From NCBI GenBank assembly GCA_951213105.1, contig OX578150.1:21306022-21370021 (forward strand): a stretch of DNA of 64,000 nucleotides, written 5' to 3'. The position numbers were made by a program, and so were the translations under genes. Under the pieces are notes generated by a model. That model saw nothing but the letters and a program-made list of their open reading frames with translations. It did not search any database and was not told the DNA's origin. How positions within the stretch are numbered: the stretch's first letter is position 1; each line of letters starts with the position of its first letter. This document shows positions 1-11,750 of the stretch, in pieces. Source of the DNA: Amaurobius ferox (lineage: Eukaryota; Arthropoda; Arachnida; Araneae; Amaurobiidae).

Positions 1-945
1 CGATAAAAGCAGATTCTGGCAAATCACTTATTTGAACGTCCTTTTGATTGAAGTCTTTAGATGACGTCTCGAATTGGTTTAAATTAATAATTAGGAGGTC
101 ACTGGTGTTTGTGATCTCACGTTTAATCATTAAAAGATTGCCACAATCAGGGCATGTCTCACCGCCAGCGTCTTCTAATTCACAAAATGATTGGTACATT
201 TCTGTCACAGTTGTGATGGAAATTGACGGCGTCAACACTAATACATATTCAGGGATTCCTGTTACAGACGAATTACTGCATGCACTGCAGCATACCGTAA
301 TATTCTTACCGTAATTACATAGTTCATAAAGTGTCGGCGATTTTCTTATCAACGCCTTCATAAATCTGGAAGCGTCGCTAGGAATGTCAAGGCTAAAAGG
401 TTCTCCTAGAAAATGTCGAACGTTCCTGCAGTCCAGATCACTTTCTGCAGACAGATACTGGTTGACAGGTTCAGCTAAGTCTGTATTTTTTTCATCACTC
501 AAAATTTTGGACCTTAATGTCGGTGACACTAATAACGCTTGCAGAGAGGCGTTGGCGTAGCAAACACCGAACGTTCCTGCAGTCCAGATCACTTTCTGCA
601 GACAGATACTGGTTGATAAGTTCAGCTAAGTCTGTATTTTTTTCATCACTCAAAATTTTGGACCTTAATGTCGGTGACAGTAATAACGCTTGCAGAGAGG
701 CGTTGGCGTAGCAAACACCGAACGTTCCTGCAGTCCAGATCACTTTCCGCTGACAGATACTGGTTGATAAGTTCAGCTAAGTCTGTATTTTTTTCATCAC
801 TCAAAATTTTGGACCTTAATGTCGGTGACAGTAATAACGCTTGCAGAGAGGCGTTGGCGTAGCAAACACCGACTCTATTTATGAATCCAGGGATATGTGT
901 AATTGAAGATGGACCAGCAGCTCTTTCGTCAATTAATTCTGCCAT
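1..945 (-). pseudogene. USP-like copy, class B, cut by window edge, three 151-bp segments
   Basis: This is the N-terminal and middle part of a class B copy; its 3' end lies about 190 bases beyond the left edge. The ATG at 943-945 opens a frame with the catalytic-Cys box GVCYANASLQALL. The 151-bp segment carrying that box is present three times, so the frame shifts twice before the zinc-finger and His-box region. The zinc-finger pairs CxxC and CPDC are readable in the part below 592. Upstream of the ATG the frame stays open to about 1083 but has no earlier ATG. Confidence 0.8.
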
Positions 946-1192
946 TCGGGATTGATTTCGCCTACGCCGTTCGTGGCGGGCGGCGTGCGCCCGAGATTTC
1001 AGGTTCCATAATCTGAAACCAAGTTTTAATATCAGAAATAATGGTTTTGTTAGTATTTTGCAAATAAAAGCAGATTTTTGCAAAAAAATCGTACAAATGC
1101 GATGTTATTTCCCACTAGCCGCCTTCGGCGACTACCTTTTCGCTACCCATGAAAATTCTGACTGTGGCAAACTTGTTCGGTGACTTGTTCGG

Positions 1193-1490
1193 ATTTTAAT
1201 TTTCCTTAGGCCAAAAACCGCATAAAAAGCAAACACCTGTTTGGTTCTTAATTTTCCTTAGGCCAAAAACCGCATAAAAAGCAAACACCTGTTCGGTTTT
1301 TAATTTTCCTTAGGCCAAAAACCGCATAAAAAGCAAACACTTGTTCGGTTTTTAATTTTTCTTAGGCCAAAAACCGCATAAAAAGCAAACACTTGTTCGG
1401 TTTTTAATTTTCCTTGGGCCAAAAACCGCATAAAAAGCAAACGATTGTTCGGTTTTTAATTTTCCTTAGGCCAAAAACCGTATAAAATGC
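1193..1490. repeat. 52-bp minisatellite block, 6 copies
   Basis: Tandem copies of a 52-bp unit sit between two USP-like copies. The last copy reads TATAAAATGC instead of CATAAAAAGC. Five of the copies carry the two arms AAAAACCG and CGGTTTTT (or close variants), which can pair as a hairpin. Confidence 0.9.
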
Positions 1491-1525
1491 AATCAATGAT
1501 TAAGTTTTTCATTGTTGATAAAATT

Positions 1526-2627
1526 TTATCTTCTGCTGTAAATTAGCAAATGTATACTGTTGCATCCGCTTGGCCATTGTTTTTGACTTATTTTAATATC
1601 GTCTGCTTCAAACCGCGTTCCTTCTTTACTATGTAAAGCCGTTGCATAGGCAACGGGAGGGGTCCCAGACCTTTCGTAAGTCACTGCTGACATCACTCTG
1701 TATGTCTTGCTGTCTACGATAAAAGCAGATTCTGGCATATCAATTATTTGAACGTCCTTTTGATTGAAGTCTTTAGATGACGTCTCGAATTGGTTTAAAT
1801 TAATAATTAGGAGGTCACTGGTGTTTGTGATCTCACGTTTAATCATTAAAAGATTGCCACAATCAGGGCATGTCTCACCGCCAGCGTCTTCTAATTCACA
1901 AAATGATTGGTACATTTCTGTCACAGTTGTGATGGAAATTGACGGCGTCAACACTAATACACATTCAGGGATTCCTGTTACAGAGGAATTACTGCATGCA
2001 CTGCAGCATACCTTAATATTCTTAACGTAACTACATAGTTCATAAAGTGTCGGCGATTTTCTTATCAACGCCTTCATAAATCTTGAAGCGTCGCTAGGAA
2101 TGTCAAGGCTAAAGGGTTCTCCTAGAAAATGTCGAACGTTCCTGCAGTCCAGATCACTTTCTGCAGACAGATACTGGTTGATAGGTTCAGCTAAGTCTGT
2201 ATTTTTTTCATCACTCAAAATTTTGGACCTTAATGTCGGTGACACTAATAACGCTTGCAGAGAGGCGTTGGCGTAGCAAACACCGAACGTTCCTGCAGTC
2301 CAGATCACTTTCTGCAGACAGATACTGGTTGATAAGTTCAGCTAAGTCTGTATTTTTTCCATCACTCAAAATTTTGGAACTTAATGTCGGTGACAGTAAT
2401 AACGCTTGCAGAGAGGCGTTGGCGTAGCAAACACCGACTCTATTTATGAATCCAGGGATATGTGTAATTGAAGATGGACCAGCAGCTCTTTCGTCAATTA
2501 ATTCTGCCACTTGGGATTGATTTCGCCTACGCCGTTGGTGGCGCGAGATTTCAGGTTCCATAATCTGAAACCAAGTCTTAATATCAGAAATAATGTTTTT
2601 GTTAGTATTTTGCAAATAAAAGCACAT
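1526..2627 (-). pseudogene. USP-like copy, class A, two 151-bp segments, His to Tyr
   Basis: Two 151-bp segments put the N-terminal part (ATG at 2625-2627, or the inner ATG of MEPEIS) and the C-terminal part (open from 2308 to 1526) in different frames. The C-terminal frame contains a Cys box, both CxxC pairs, LLIINLNQF and the DD motif, but no ATG before the Cys box. At the expected catalytic His it reads VAYATAL (Tyr). This copy lacks the 13-bp GC-rich stretch of class B, so MEPEIS is in frame with the Cys box and the MAELIDE Met is Val. The 3' half resembles class C and the 5' half class E, so it looks like a recombinant. Confidence 0.8.
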
Positions 2628-2745
2628 TTTTGCACAAAAATCGTACAAATGCGATGTTATTTCCTACTAGCCGCCTTCGGCGACTACCTTTTCGCTACTC
2701 ATGAAAATTCTGACTGTGGCAAGCTTGTTCGGTGACTTGTTCGGA

Positions 2746-3131
2746 TTTTAATTTTCCTTAGGCCAAAAACCGCATAAAAAGCAAACACCTGTTTGGTTCT
2801 TAATTTTCCTTAGGCCAAAAACCGCATAAAAAGCAAACACCTGTTCGGTTTTTAATTTTCCTTAGGCCAAAAACCGCATAAAAAGCAAACACTTGTTCGG
2901 TTTTTAATTTTCCTTGGGCTAAAAACCGCATAAAAAGCATTTTAATTTTCCTTTGGCTAAAAACCGCATAAAAAGCAAACACTTGTTTGGTTTTTAATTT
3001 CTTTAGGCCAAAAACCGCAATAAAAGCAAACACTTGTTCGGTTTTTAATTTTCCTTGGGCCAAAAACCGCATAAAAAGCAAACAAATGTTCGGTTTTTAA
3101 TTTTCCTTAGGCCAAAAACCGTATAAAATGC
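2746..3131. repeat. 52-bp minisatellite block, 8 copies
   Basis: There are eight copies; the fourth is shortened (GCATTTTAATTTTCC joins directly after CATAAAAAGC) and the sixth reads CAATAAAAGC. The layout is shared with class C and E units but not with B. Confidence 0.9.
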
Positions 3132-3167
3132 AATCAATGATTAAGTTTTTTCATTGTTGATAAAATT

Positions 3168-4303
3168 TTATCTTCTGCTGTAAATTAGCAAATTTATACT
3201 GTTGCACCCGCTTGGCCATTGTTTTTGACTTATTTTAAGGTCGTCTGCTTCAAACCACGTTCCTTCTTTACTATGTAAAGCCTTTGCATGGGCAACGGGA
3301 GGGGTCCCAGACCTTTCGTAAGTCACTGCTGTCATCACTCTGTATGTCTTGCTGTCTACGATAAAAGCAGATTCTGGCAAATCACTTATTTGAACGTCCT
3401 TTTGATTGAAGTCTTTAGATGACGTCTCGAATTGGTTTAAATTAATAATTAGGAGGTCACTGGTGTTTGTGATCTCACGTTTAATCATTAAAAGATTGCC
3501 ACAATCAGGGCATGTCTCACCGCCAGCGTCTTCTAATTCACAAAATGATTGGTACATTTCTGTCACAGTTGTGATGGAAATTGACGGCGTCAACACTAAT
3601 ACATATTCAGGGATTCCTGTTACAGACGAATTACTGCATGCACTGCAGCATACCGTAATATTCTTACCGTAATTACATAGTTCATAAAGTGTCGGCGATT
3701 TTCTTATCAACGCCTTCATAAATCTGGAAGCGTCGCTAGGAATGTCAAGGCTAAAAGGTTCTCCTAGAAAATGTCGAACGTTCCTGCAGTCCAGATCACT
3801 TTCTGCAGACAGATACTGGTTGACAGGTTCAGCTAAGTCTGTATTTTTTTCATCACTCAAAATTTTGGACCTTAATGTCGGTGACACTAATAACGCTTGC
3901 AGAGAGGCGTTGGCGTAGCAAACACCGAACGTTCCTGCAGTCCAGATCACTTTCTGCAGACAGATACTGGTTGATAAGTTCAGCTAAGTCTGTATTTTTT
4001 TCATCACTCAAAATTTTGGACCTTAATGTCGGTGACAGTAATAACGCTTGCAGAGAGGCGTTGGCGTAGCAAACACCGAACGTTCCTGCAGTCCAGATCA
4101 CTTTCCGCTGACAGATACTGGTTGATAAGTTCAGCTAAGTCTGTATTTTTTTCATCACTCAAAATTTTGGACCTTAATGTCGGTGACAGTAATAACGCTT
4201 GCAGAGAGGCGTTGGCGTAGCAAACACCGACTCTATTTATGAATCCAGGGATATGTGTAATTGAAGATGGACCAGCAGCTCTTTCGTCAATTAATTCTGC
4301 CAT
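3168..4303 (-). pseudogene. USP-like copy, class B, three 151-bp segments, His kept
   Basis: This is the first complete class B copy. Three tandem 151-bp segments (about 3777-4229) split it into three frames: N-terminal from the ATG at 4301-4303, middle 3853-4101, C-terminal 3168-3950. The C-terminal frame by itself holds Cys box, zinc CxxC pairs, LLIINLNQF, VAHAKAL with His at the proposed catalytic site, and FEADD. It is thus a nearly whole peptidase core, but its first in-frame codons are non-AUG (it opens at a GTG). The class is marked by EPVNQYL, NYGKN and ISDLPESA. Confidence 0.8.
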
Positions 4304-4550
4304 TCGGGATTGATTTCGCCTACGCCGTTCGTGGCGGGCGGCGTGCGCCCGAGATTTCAGGTTCCATAATCTGAAACCAAGTTTTAATATCAGAAATAAT
4401 GGTTTTGTTAGTATTTTGCAAATAAAAGCAGATTTTTGCAAAAAAATCGTACAAATGCGATGTTATTTCCCACTAGCCGCCTTCGGCGACTACCTTTTCG
4501 CTACCCATGAAAATTCTGACTGTGGCAAACTTGTTCGGTGACTTGTTCGG

Positions 4551-4848
4551 ATTTTAATTTTCCTTAGGCCAAAAACCGCATAAAAAGCAAACACCTGTTT
4601 GGTTCTTAATTTTCCTTAGGCCAAAAACCGCATAAAAAGCAAACACCTGTTCGGTTTTTAATTTTCCTTAGGCCAAAAACCGCATAAAAAGCAAACACTT
4701 GTTCGGTTTTTAATTTTTCTTAGGCCAAAAACCGCATAAAAAGCAAACACTTGTTCGGTTTTTAATTTTCCTTGGGCCAAAAACCGCATAAAAAGCAAAC
4801 GATTGTTCGGTTTTTAATTTTCCTTAGGCCAAAAACCGTATAAAATGC
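4551..4848. repeat. 52-bp minisatellite block, 6 copies
   Basis: Same layout as the block at 1193-1490, with CGATTGTTCGG in the fifth copy. Confidence 0.9.
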
Positions 4849-4883
4849 AATCAATGATTAAGTTTTTCATTGTTGATAAAATT

Positions 4884-6019
4884 TTATCTTCTGCTGTAAA
4901 TTAGCAAATGTATACTGTTGCATCCGCTTGGCCATTGTTTTTGACTTATTTTAATATCGTCTGCTTCAAACCGCGTTCCTTCTTTACTATGTAAAGCCGT
5001 TGCATAGGCAACGGGAGGGGTCCCAGACCTTTCGTAAGTCACTGCTGACATCACTCTGTATGTCTTGCTGTCTACGATAAAAGCAGATTCTGGCATATCA
5101 ATTATTTGAACGTCCTTTTGATTGAAGTCTTTAGATGACGTCTCGAATTGGTTTAAATTAATAATTAGGAGGTCACTGGTGTTTGTGATCTCACGTTTAA
5201 TCATTAAAAGATTGCCACAATCAGGGCATGTCTCACCGCCAGCGTCTTCTAATTCACAAAATGATTGGTACATTTCTGTCACAGTTGTGATGGAAATTGA
5301 CGGCGTCAACACTAATACACATTCAGGGATTTCTTTTACAGACGAATTACTGCATGCACTGCAGCATACCGTAATATTCTTAACGTAACTACATAGTTCA
5401 TAAAGTGTCGGCGATTTTCTTATTAACGCCTTCATAAATCTTGAAGCGTCGCTAGGAATGTCAAGGCTAAAAGGTTCTCTTAGAAAATGTCGAACGTTCC
5501 TGCAGTCCAGATCACTTTCTGCAGACAGATACTGGTTGATAGGTTCAGCTAAGTCTGTATTTTTTTCATCACTCAAAATTTTGGACCTTAATGTCGGTGA
5601 CAGTAATAACGCTTGCAGAGAGGCGTTGGCGTAGCAAACACCATACTTTCCTGCAGTCCAAATCTCTTTCTGCCGACAGATACTGGTTGATAAGTTCAGC
5701 TAAGTCTGTATTTTTTCCATCACTCAAAATTTTGGACCTTAATGTCGGTGACAGTAATAACGCTTGCAGAGAGGCGTTGGCGTAGCAAACACCGAACGTT
5801 CCTGCAGTCCAGATCACTTTCTGCAGACGGATACTGGTTGATAAGTTCAGCTAAGTCTGTATTTTTTTCATCACTCAAAATTTTGGACCTTAATGTCGGT
5901 GACAGTAATAACGCTTGCAGAGAGGCGTTGGCGTAGCAAACACCGACTCTATTTATGAATCCAGGGATATGTGTAATTGAAGATGGACCAGCAGCTCTTT
6001 CGTCAATTAATTCTGCCAT
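4884..6019 (-). pseudogene. USP-like copy, class C, three 151-bp segments, His to Tyr
   Basis: Three 151-bp segments break the frame. The ATG at 6017-6019 begins the N-terminal frame; the C-terminal frame is open from 5576 to the stop at 4884. Substitutions near 5640-5675 (CCATACTTTCC, AAATCTC) remove the GTG codon that opens the C-terminal frame of other classes. At the catalytic His position the codon is TAT (Tyr). Class markers are KEIPECV, LREPFSL and ADDIKI. Confidence 0.8.
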
Positions 6020-6267
6020 TTGGGATTGATTTCGCCTACGCCGTTCGTGGCGGGCGCCGCGCGCCCGAGATTTCAGGTTCCATAATCTGAAACCAAGTCT
6101 TAATATCAGAAATAATGTTTTTGTTAGTATTTTGCAAATAAAAGCACATTTTTGCACAAAAATCGTACAAATGCGATGTTATTTCCTACTAGCCGCCTTC
6201 GGCGACTACCTTTTCGCTACTCATGAAAATTCTGACTGTGGCAAGCTTGTTCGGTGACTTGTTCGGA

Positions 6268-6653
6268 TTTTAATTTTCCTTAGGCCAAAAACCGCATAAA
6301 AAGCAAACACCTGTTTGGTTCTTAATTTTCCTTAGGCCAAAAACCGCATAAAAAGCAAACACCTGTTCGGTTTTTAATTTTCCTTAGTCCAAAAACCGCA
6401 TAAAAAGCAAACACTTGTTCGGTTTTTAATTTTCCTTGGGCTAAAAACCGCATAAAAAGCATTTTAATTTTCCTTTGGCTAAAAACCGCATAAAAAGCAA
6501 ACACTTGTTTGGTTTTTAATTTCTTTAGGCCAAAAACCGCAATAAAAGCAAACACTTGTTCGGTTTTTAATTTTCCTTGGGCCAAAAACCGCATAAAAAG
6601 CAAACAAATGTTCGGTTTTTAATTTTCCTTAGGCCAAAAGCCGTATAAAATGC
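6268..6653. repeat. 52-bp minisatellite block, 8 copies
   Basis: Eight copies with two private variants: TTAGTCC in the third copy and AAAGCCGTATAAAATG in the last. The same two variants recur at 17,881-18,266, which ties the two blocks together. Confidence 0.9.
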
Positions 6654-6689
6654 AATCAATGATTAAGTTTTTTCATTGTTGATAAAATT

Positions 6690-7825
6690 TTATCTTCTGC
6701 TGTAAATTAGCAAATTTATACTGTTGCACCCGCTTGGCCATTGTTTTTGACTTATTTTAAGGTCGTCTGCTTCAAACCACGTTCCTTCTTTACTATGTAA
6801 AGTCTTTGCATGGGCAACGGGAGGGGTCCCAGACCTTTCGTAAGTCACTGCTGACATCACTCTGTATGTCTTGCTGTCAACGATAAAAGCAGATTCTGGC
6901 AAATCACTTATTTGAACGTCCTTTTGATTGAAGTCTTTAGATGACGTCTCGAATTGGTTTAAATTAATAATTAGGAGGTCACTGGTGTTTGTGATCTCAC
7001 GTTTAATCATTAAAAGATTGCCACAATCAGGGCATGTCTCACCGCCAGCGTCTTCTAATTCACAAAATGATTGGTACATTTCTGTCACAGTTGTGATGGA
7101 AATTGACGGCGTCAACACTAATACACATTCAGGGATTTCTTTTACAGACGAATTACTGCATGCACTGCAGCATACCGTAATATTCTTAACGTAACTACAT
7201 AGTTCATAAAGTGTCGGCGATTTTCTTATTAACGCCTTCATAAATCTTGAAGCGTCGCTAGGAATGTCAAGGCTAAAAGGTTCTCTTAGAAAATGTCGAA
7301 CGTTCCTGCAGTCCAGATCACTTTCTGCAGACAGATACTGGTTGATAGGTTCAGCTAAGTCTGTATTTTTTTCATCACTCAAAATTTTGGACCTTAATGT
7401 CGGTGACAGTAATAACGCTTGCAGAGAGGCGTTGGCGTAGTAAACACCGAACTTTCCTGCAGTCCAGATCACTTTCTGCAGACAGATACTGGTTGATAAG
7501 TTCAGCTAAGTCTGTTTTTTTTTTATCACTCAAAATTTTGGAACTTAATGTCGGTGACAGTAATAACGCTTGCAGAGAGGCGTTGGCGTAGCAAACACCG
7601 AACGTTCCTGCAGTCCAGATCACTTTCTGCAGACAGATACTGGTTGATAAGTTCAGCTAAGTCTGTTTTTTTTTTATCACTCAAAATTTTGGACCTTAAT
7701 GTCGGTGACAGTAATAACGCTTGCAGAGAGGCGTTGGCGTAGCAAACACCGACTCTATTTATGAATCCAGGGATATGTGTAATTGAAGATGGACCAGCAG
7801 CTCTTTCGTCAATTAATTCTGCCAT
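6690..7825 (-). pseudogene. USP-like copy, class D, three 151-bp segments, catalytic Cys to Tyr
   Basis: Three segments are present. The Cys box in frame with the His box reads GVYYANASLQ, so the nucleophile is Tyr, while the His is kept (VAHAKTL). The segment next to it reads GVCYANAS but in another frame. The ATG is at 7823-7825. T-runs near 7515 and 7668 replace the usual GTATTTTTTTCATC, giving KKKTDLAEL. This copy would be inactive even if its frames were joined. Confidence 0.8.
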
Positions 7826-8073
7826 TTGGGATTGATTTCGCCTACGCCGTTCGTGGCGGGCGCCGCGCGCCCGAGATTTCAGGTTCCATAATCTGAAACC
7901 AAGTCTGAATATCAGAAATAATGTTTTTGTTAGTATTTTGCAAATAAAAGCACATTTTTGCACAAAAATCGTACAAATGCGATGTTATTTCCTACTAGCC
8001 GCCTTCGGCGACTATCTTTTCGCTACTCATGAAAATTCTGACTGTGGCAAGCTTGTTCGGTGACTTGTTCGGA

Positions 8074-8356
8074 TTTTAATTTTCCTTAGGCCAAAAACCG
8101 CATAAAAAGCAAACACCTGTTTGGTTCTTAATTTTCCTTAGGCCAAAAACCGCATAAAAAGCAAACACCTGGTCGGTTTTTAATTTTCCTTAGGCCAAAA
8201 ACCGCATAAAAAGCAAACACTTGTTCGGTTTTTAATTTTCCTTGGGCTAAAAACCGCATAAAAAGCATTTTAATTTTCCTTTGGCTAAAAACCGCATAAA
8301 AAGCAAACAATTGTTCGGTTTTTAATTTTCCTTAGGCCAAAAACCGTATAAAATGC
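8074..8356. repeat. 52-bp minisatellite block, 6 copies
   Basis: Six copies including a shortened fourth copy; the second carries CACCTGGTCGG. The same variant marks the blocks at 12,984-13,266 and 19,687-19,969. Confidence 0.9.
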
Positions 8357-8392
8357 AATCAATGATTAAGTTTTTTCATTGTTGATAAAATT

Positions 8393-9494
8393 TTATCTTC
8401 TGCTGTAAATTAGCAAATTTATACTGTTGCACCCGCTGGGCCATTGTTTTTGACTTATTTTAAGGTCGTCTGCTTCAAACCACGTTCCTTCTTTACTATG
8501 TAAAGCCTTTGCATGGGCAACGGGAGGGGTCCCAGACCTTTCGTAAGTCACTGCTGTCATCACTCTGTATGTCTTGCTGTCTACGATAAAAGCAGATTCT
8601 GGCACATCAATTATTTGAACGTCCTTTTGATTGAAGTCTTTAGATGACGTCTCGAATTGGTTTAAATTAATAATTAGGAGGTCACTGGTGTTTGTGATCT
8701 CACGTTTAATCATTAAAAGATTGCCACAATCAGGGCATGTCTCACCGCCAGCGTCTTCTAATTCACAAAATGATTGGTACATTTCTGTCACAGTTGTGAT
8801 GGAAATTGACGGCGTCAACACTAATACACATTCAGGGATTCCTGTTACAGAGGAATTACTGCATGCACTGCAGCATACCTTAATATTCTTAACGTAACTA
8901 CATAGTTCATAAAGTGTCGGCGATTTTCTTATCAACGCCTTCATAAATCTTGAAGCGTCGCTAGGAATGTCAAGGCTAAAGGGTTCTCCTAGAAAATGTC
9001 GAACGTTCCTGCAGTCCAGATCACTTTCTGCAGACAGATACTGGTTGATAGGTTCAGCTAAGTCTGTATTTTTTTCATCACTCAAAATTTTGGACCTTAA
9101 TGTCGGTGACACTAATAACGCTTGCAGAGAGGCGTTGGCGTAGCAAACACCGAACGTTCCTGCAGTCCAGATCACTTTCTGCAGACAGATACTGGTTGAT
9201 AAGTTCAGCTAAGTCTGTATTTTTTCCATCACTCAAAATTTTGGAACTTAATGTCGGTGACAGTAATAACGCTTGCAGAGAGGCGTTGGCGTAGCAAACA
9301 CCGACTCTATTTATGAATCCAGGGATATGTGTAATTGAAGATGGACCAGCAGCTCTTTCGTCAATTAATTCTGCCACTTGGGATTGATTTCGCCTACGCC
9401 GTTGGTGGCGCGAGATTTCAGGTTCCATAATCTGAAACCAAGTCTTAATATCAGAAATAATGTTTTTGTTAGTATTTTGCAAATAAAAGCACAT
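8393..9494 (-). pseudogene. USP-like copy, class E, two 151-bp segments, His kept
   Basis: Two segments give two frames: N-terminal from the ATG at 9492-9494 (inner MEPEIS ATG at 9426-9428), C-terminal 8393-9175. Both parts carry GVCYANASLQ. The C-terminal frame keeps VAHAKAL and FEADDLKI and is marked by IIDVPESA and NIKVCC. Like class A it lacks the 13-bp GC-rich insertion. Confidence 0.8.
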
Positions 9495-9612
9495 TTTTGC
9501 ACAAAAATCGTACAAATGCGATGTTATTTCCTACTAGCCGCCTTCGGCGACTACCTTTTCGCTACTCATGAAAATTCTGACTGTGGCAAGCTTGTTCGGT
9601 GACTTGTTCGGA

Positions 9613-9998
9613 TTTTAATTTTCCTTAGGCCAAAAACCGCATAAAAAGCAAACACCTGTTTGGTTCTTAATTTTCCTTAGGCCAAAAACCGCATAAAAAG
9701 CAAACACCTGTTCGGTTTTTAATTTTCCTTAGGCCAAAAACCGCATAAAAAGCAAACACTTGTTCGGTTTTTAATTTTCCTTGGGCTAAAAACCGCATAA
9801 AAAGCATTTTAATTTTCCTTTGGCTAAAAACCGCATAAAAAGCAAACACTTGTTTGGTTTTTAATTTCTTTAGGCCAAAAACCGCAATAAAAGCAAACAC
9901 TTGTTCGGTTTTTAATTTTCCTTGGGCCAAAAACCGCATAAAAAGCAAACAAATGTTCGGTTTTTAATTTTCCTTAGGCCAAAAACCGTATAAAATGC
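9613..9998. repeat. 52-bp minisatellite block, 8 copies
   Basis: Eight copies with the same order of variants as the block at 2746-3131. Confidence 0.9.
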
Positions 9999-10034
9999 AA
10001 TCAATGATTAAGTTTTTTCATTGTTGATAAAATT

Positions 10035-11170
10035 TTATCTTCTGCTGTAAATTAGCAAATTTATACTGTTGCACCCGCTTGGCCATTGTTTTTGACTTAT
10101 TTTAAGGTCGTCTGCTTCAAACCACGTTCCTTCTTTACTATGTAAAGCCTTTGCATGGGCAACGGGAGGGGTCCCAGACCTTTCGTAAGTCACTGCTGTC
10201 ATCACTCTGTATGTCTTGCTGTCTACGATAAAAGCAGATTCTGGCAAATCACTTATTTGAACGTCCTTTTGATTGAAGTCTTTAGATGACGTCTCGAATT
10301 GGTTTAAATTAATAATTAGGAGGTCACTGGTGTTTGTGATCTCACGTTTAATCATTAAAAGATTGCCACAATCAGGGCATGTCTCACCGCCAGCGTCTTC
10401 TAATTCACAAAATGATTGGTACATTTCTGTCACAGTTGTGATGGAAATTGACGGCGTCAACACTAATACATATTCAGGGATTCCTGTTACAGACGAATTA
10501 CTGCATGCACTGCAGCATACCGTAATATTCTTACCGTAATTACATAGTTCATAAAGTGTCGGCGATTTTCTTATCAACGCCTTCATAAATCTGGAAGCGT
10601 CGCTAGGAATGTCAAGGCTAAAAGGTTCTCCTAGAAAATGTCGAACGTTCCTGCAGTCCAGATCACTTTCTGCAGACAGATACTGGTTGACAGGTTCAGC
10701 TAAGTCTGTATTTTTTTCATCACTCAAAATTTTGGACCTTAATGTCGGTGACACTAATAACGCTTGCAGAGAGGCGTTGGCGTAGCAAACACCGAACGTT
10801 CCTGCAGTCCAGATCACTTTCTGCAGACAGATACTGGTTGATAAGTTCAGCTAAGTCTGTATTTTTTTCATCACTCAAAATTTTGGACCTTAATGTCGGT
10901 GACAGTAATAACGCTTGCAGAGAGGCGTTGGCGTAGCAAACACCGAACGTTCCTGCAGTCCAGATCACTTTCCGCTGACAGATACTGGTTGATAAGTTCA
11001 GCTAAGTCTGTATTTTTTTCATCACTCAAAATTTTGGACCTTAATGTCGGTGACAGTAATAACGCTTGCAGAGAGGCGTTGGCGTAGCAAACACCGACTC
11101 TATTTATGAATCCAGGGATATGTGTAATTGAAGATGGACCAGCAGCTCTTTCGTCAATTAATTCTGCCAT
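10035..11170 (-). pseudogene. USP-like copy, class B (second complete)
   Basis: It has the same three frames and the same predicted peptides as the copy at 3168-4303. The ATG is at 11,168-11,170. It belongs to a D-E-B string that recurs 11,613 bp further right. Confidence 0.8.
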
Positions 11171-11417
11171 TCGGGATTGATTTCGCCTACGCCGTTCGTG
11201 GCGGGCGGCGTGCGCCCGAGATTTCAGGTTCCATAATCTGAAACCAAGTTTTAATATCAGAAATAATGGTTTTGTTAGTATTTTGCAAATAAAAGCAGAT
11301 TTTTGCAAAAAAATCGTACAAATGCGATGTTATTTCCCACTAGCCGCCTTCGGCGACTACCTTTTCGCTACCCATGAAAATTCTGACTGTGGCAAACTTG
11401 TTCGGTGACTTGTTCGG

Positions 11418-11715
11418 ATTTTAATTTTCCTTAGGCCAAAAACCGCATAAAAAGCAAACACCTGTTTGGTTCTTAATTTTCCTTAGGCCAAAAACCGCAT
11501 AAAAAGCAAACACCTGTTCGGTTTTTAATTTTCCTTAGGCCAAAAACCGCATAAAAAGCAAACACTTGTTCGGTTTTTAATTTTTCTTAGGCCAAAAACC
11601 GCATAAAAAGCAAACACTTGTTCGGTTTTTAATTTTCCTTGGACCAAAAACCGCATAAAAAGCAAACGATTGTTCGGTTTTTAATTTTCCTTAGGCCAAA
11701 AACCGTATAAAATGC
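11418..11715. repeat. 52-bp minisatellite block, 6 copies
   Basis: B-type block with one private change, GGACC for GGGCC, at 11,643. Confidence 0.9.
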
Positions 11716-11750
11716 AATCAATGATTAAGTTTTTCATTGTTGATAAAATT

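Noticed and set aside
1193..1490. CRISPR-like array
   Set aside because: The 52-bp units are directly adjacent with no unique spacers, and the genome is eukaryotic.
1764..2030. 88-codon plus-strand frame recurring in each unit
   Set aside because: It is exactly antisense to the USP zinc-finger region and is explained by that frame; no independent signal.
2233..2427. 64-codon plus-strand frame recurring in each 151-bp segment
   Set aside because: Antisense of the Cys-box segment; repeats only because the segment repeats.
2800..3081. 93-codon frame across the minisatellite
   Set aside because: A 52-bp period is open in all minus frames by chance and gives a repetitive peptide with no conserved start; judged non-coding.
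2746..3131. Telomeric TTAGG repeats
   Set aside because: TTAGG occurs once per 52-bp unit inside a longer sequence, not as a pure tandem.
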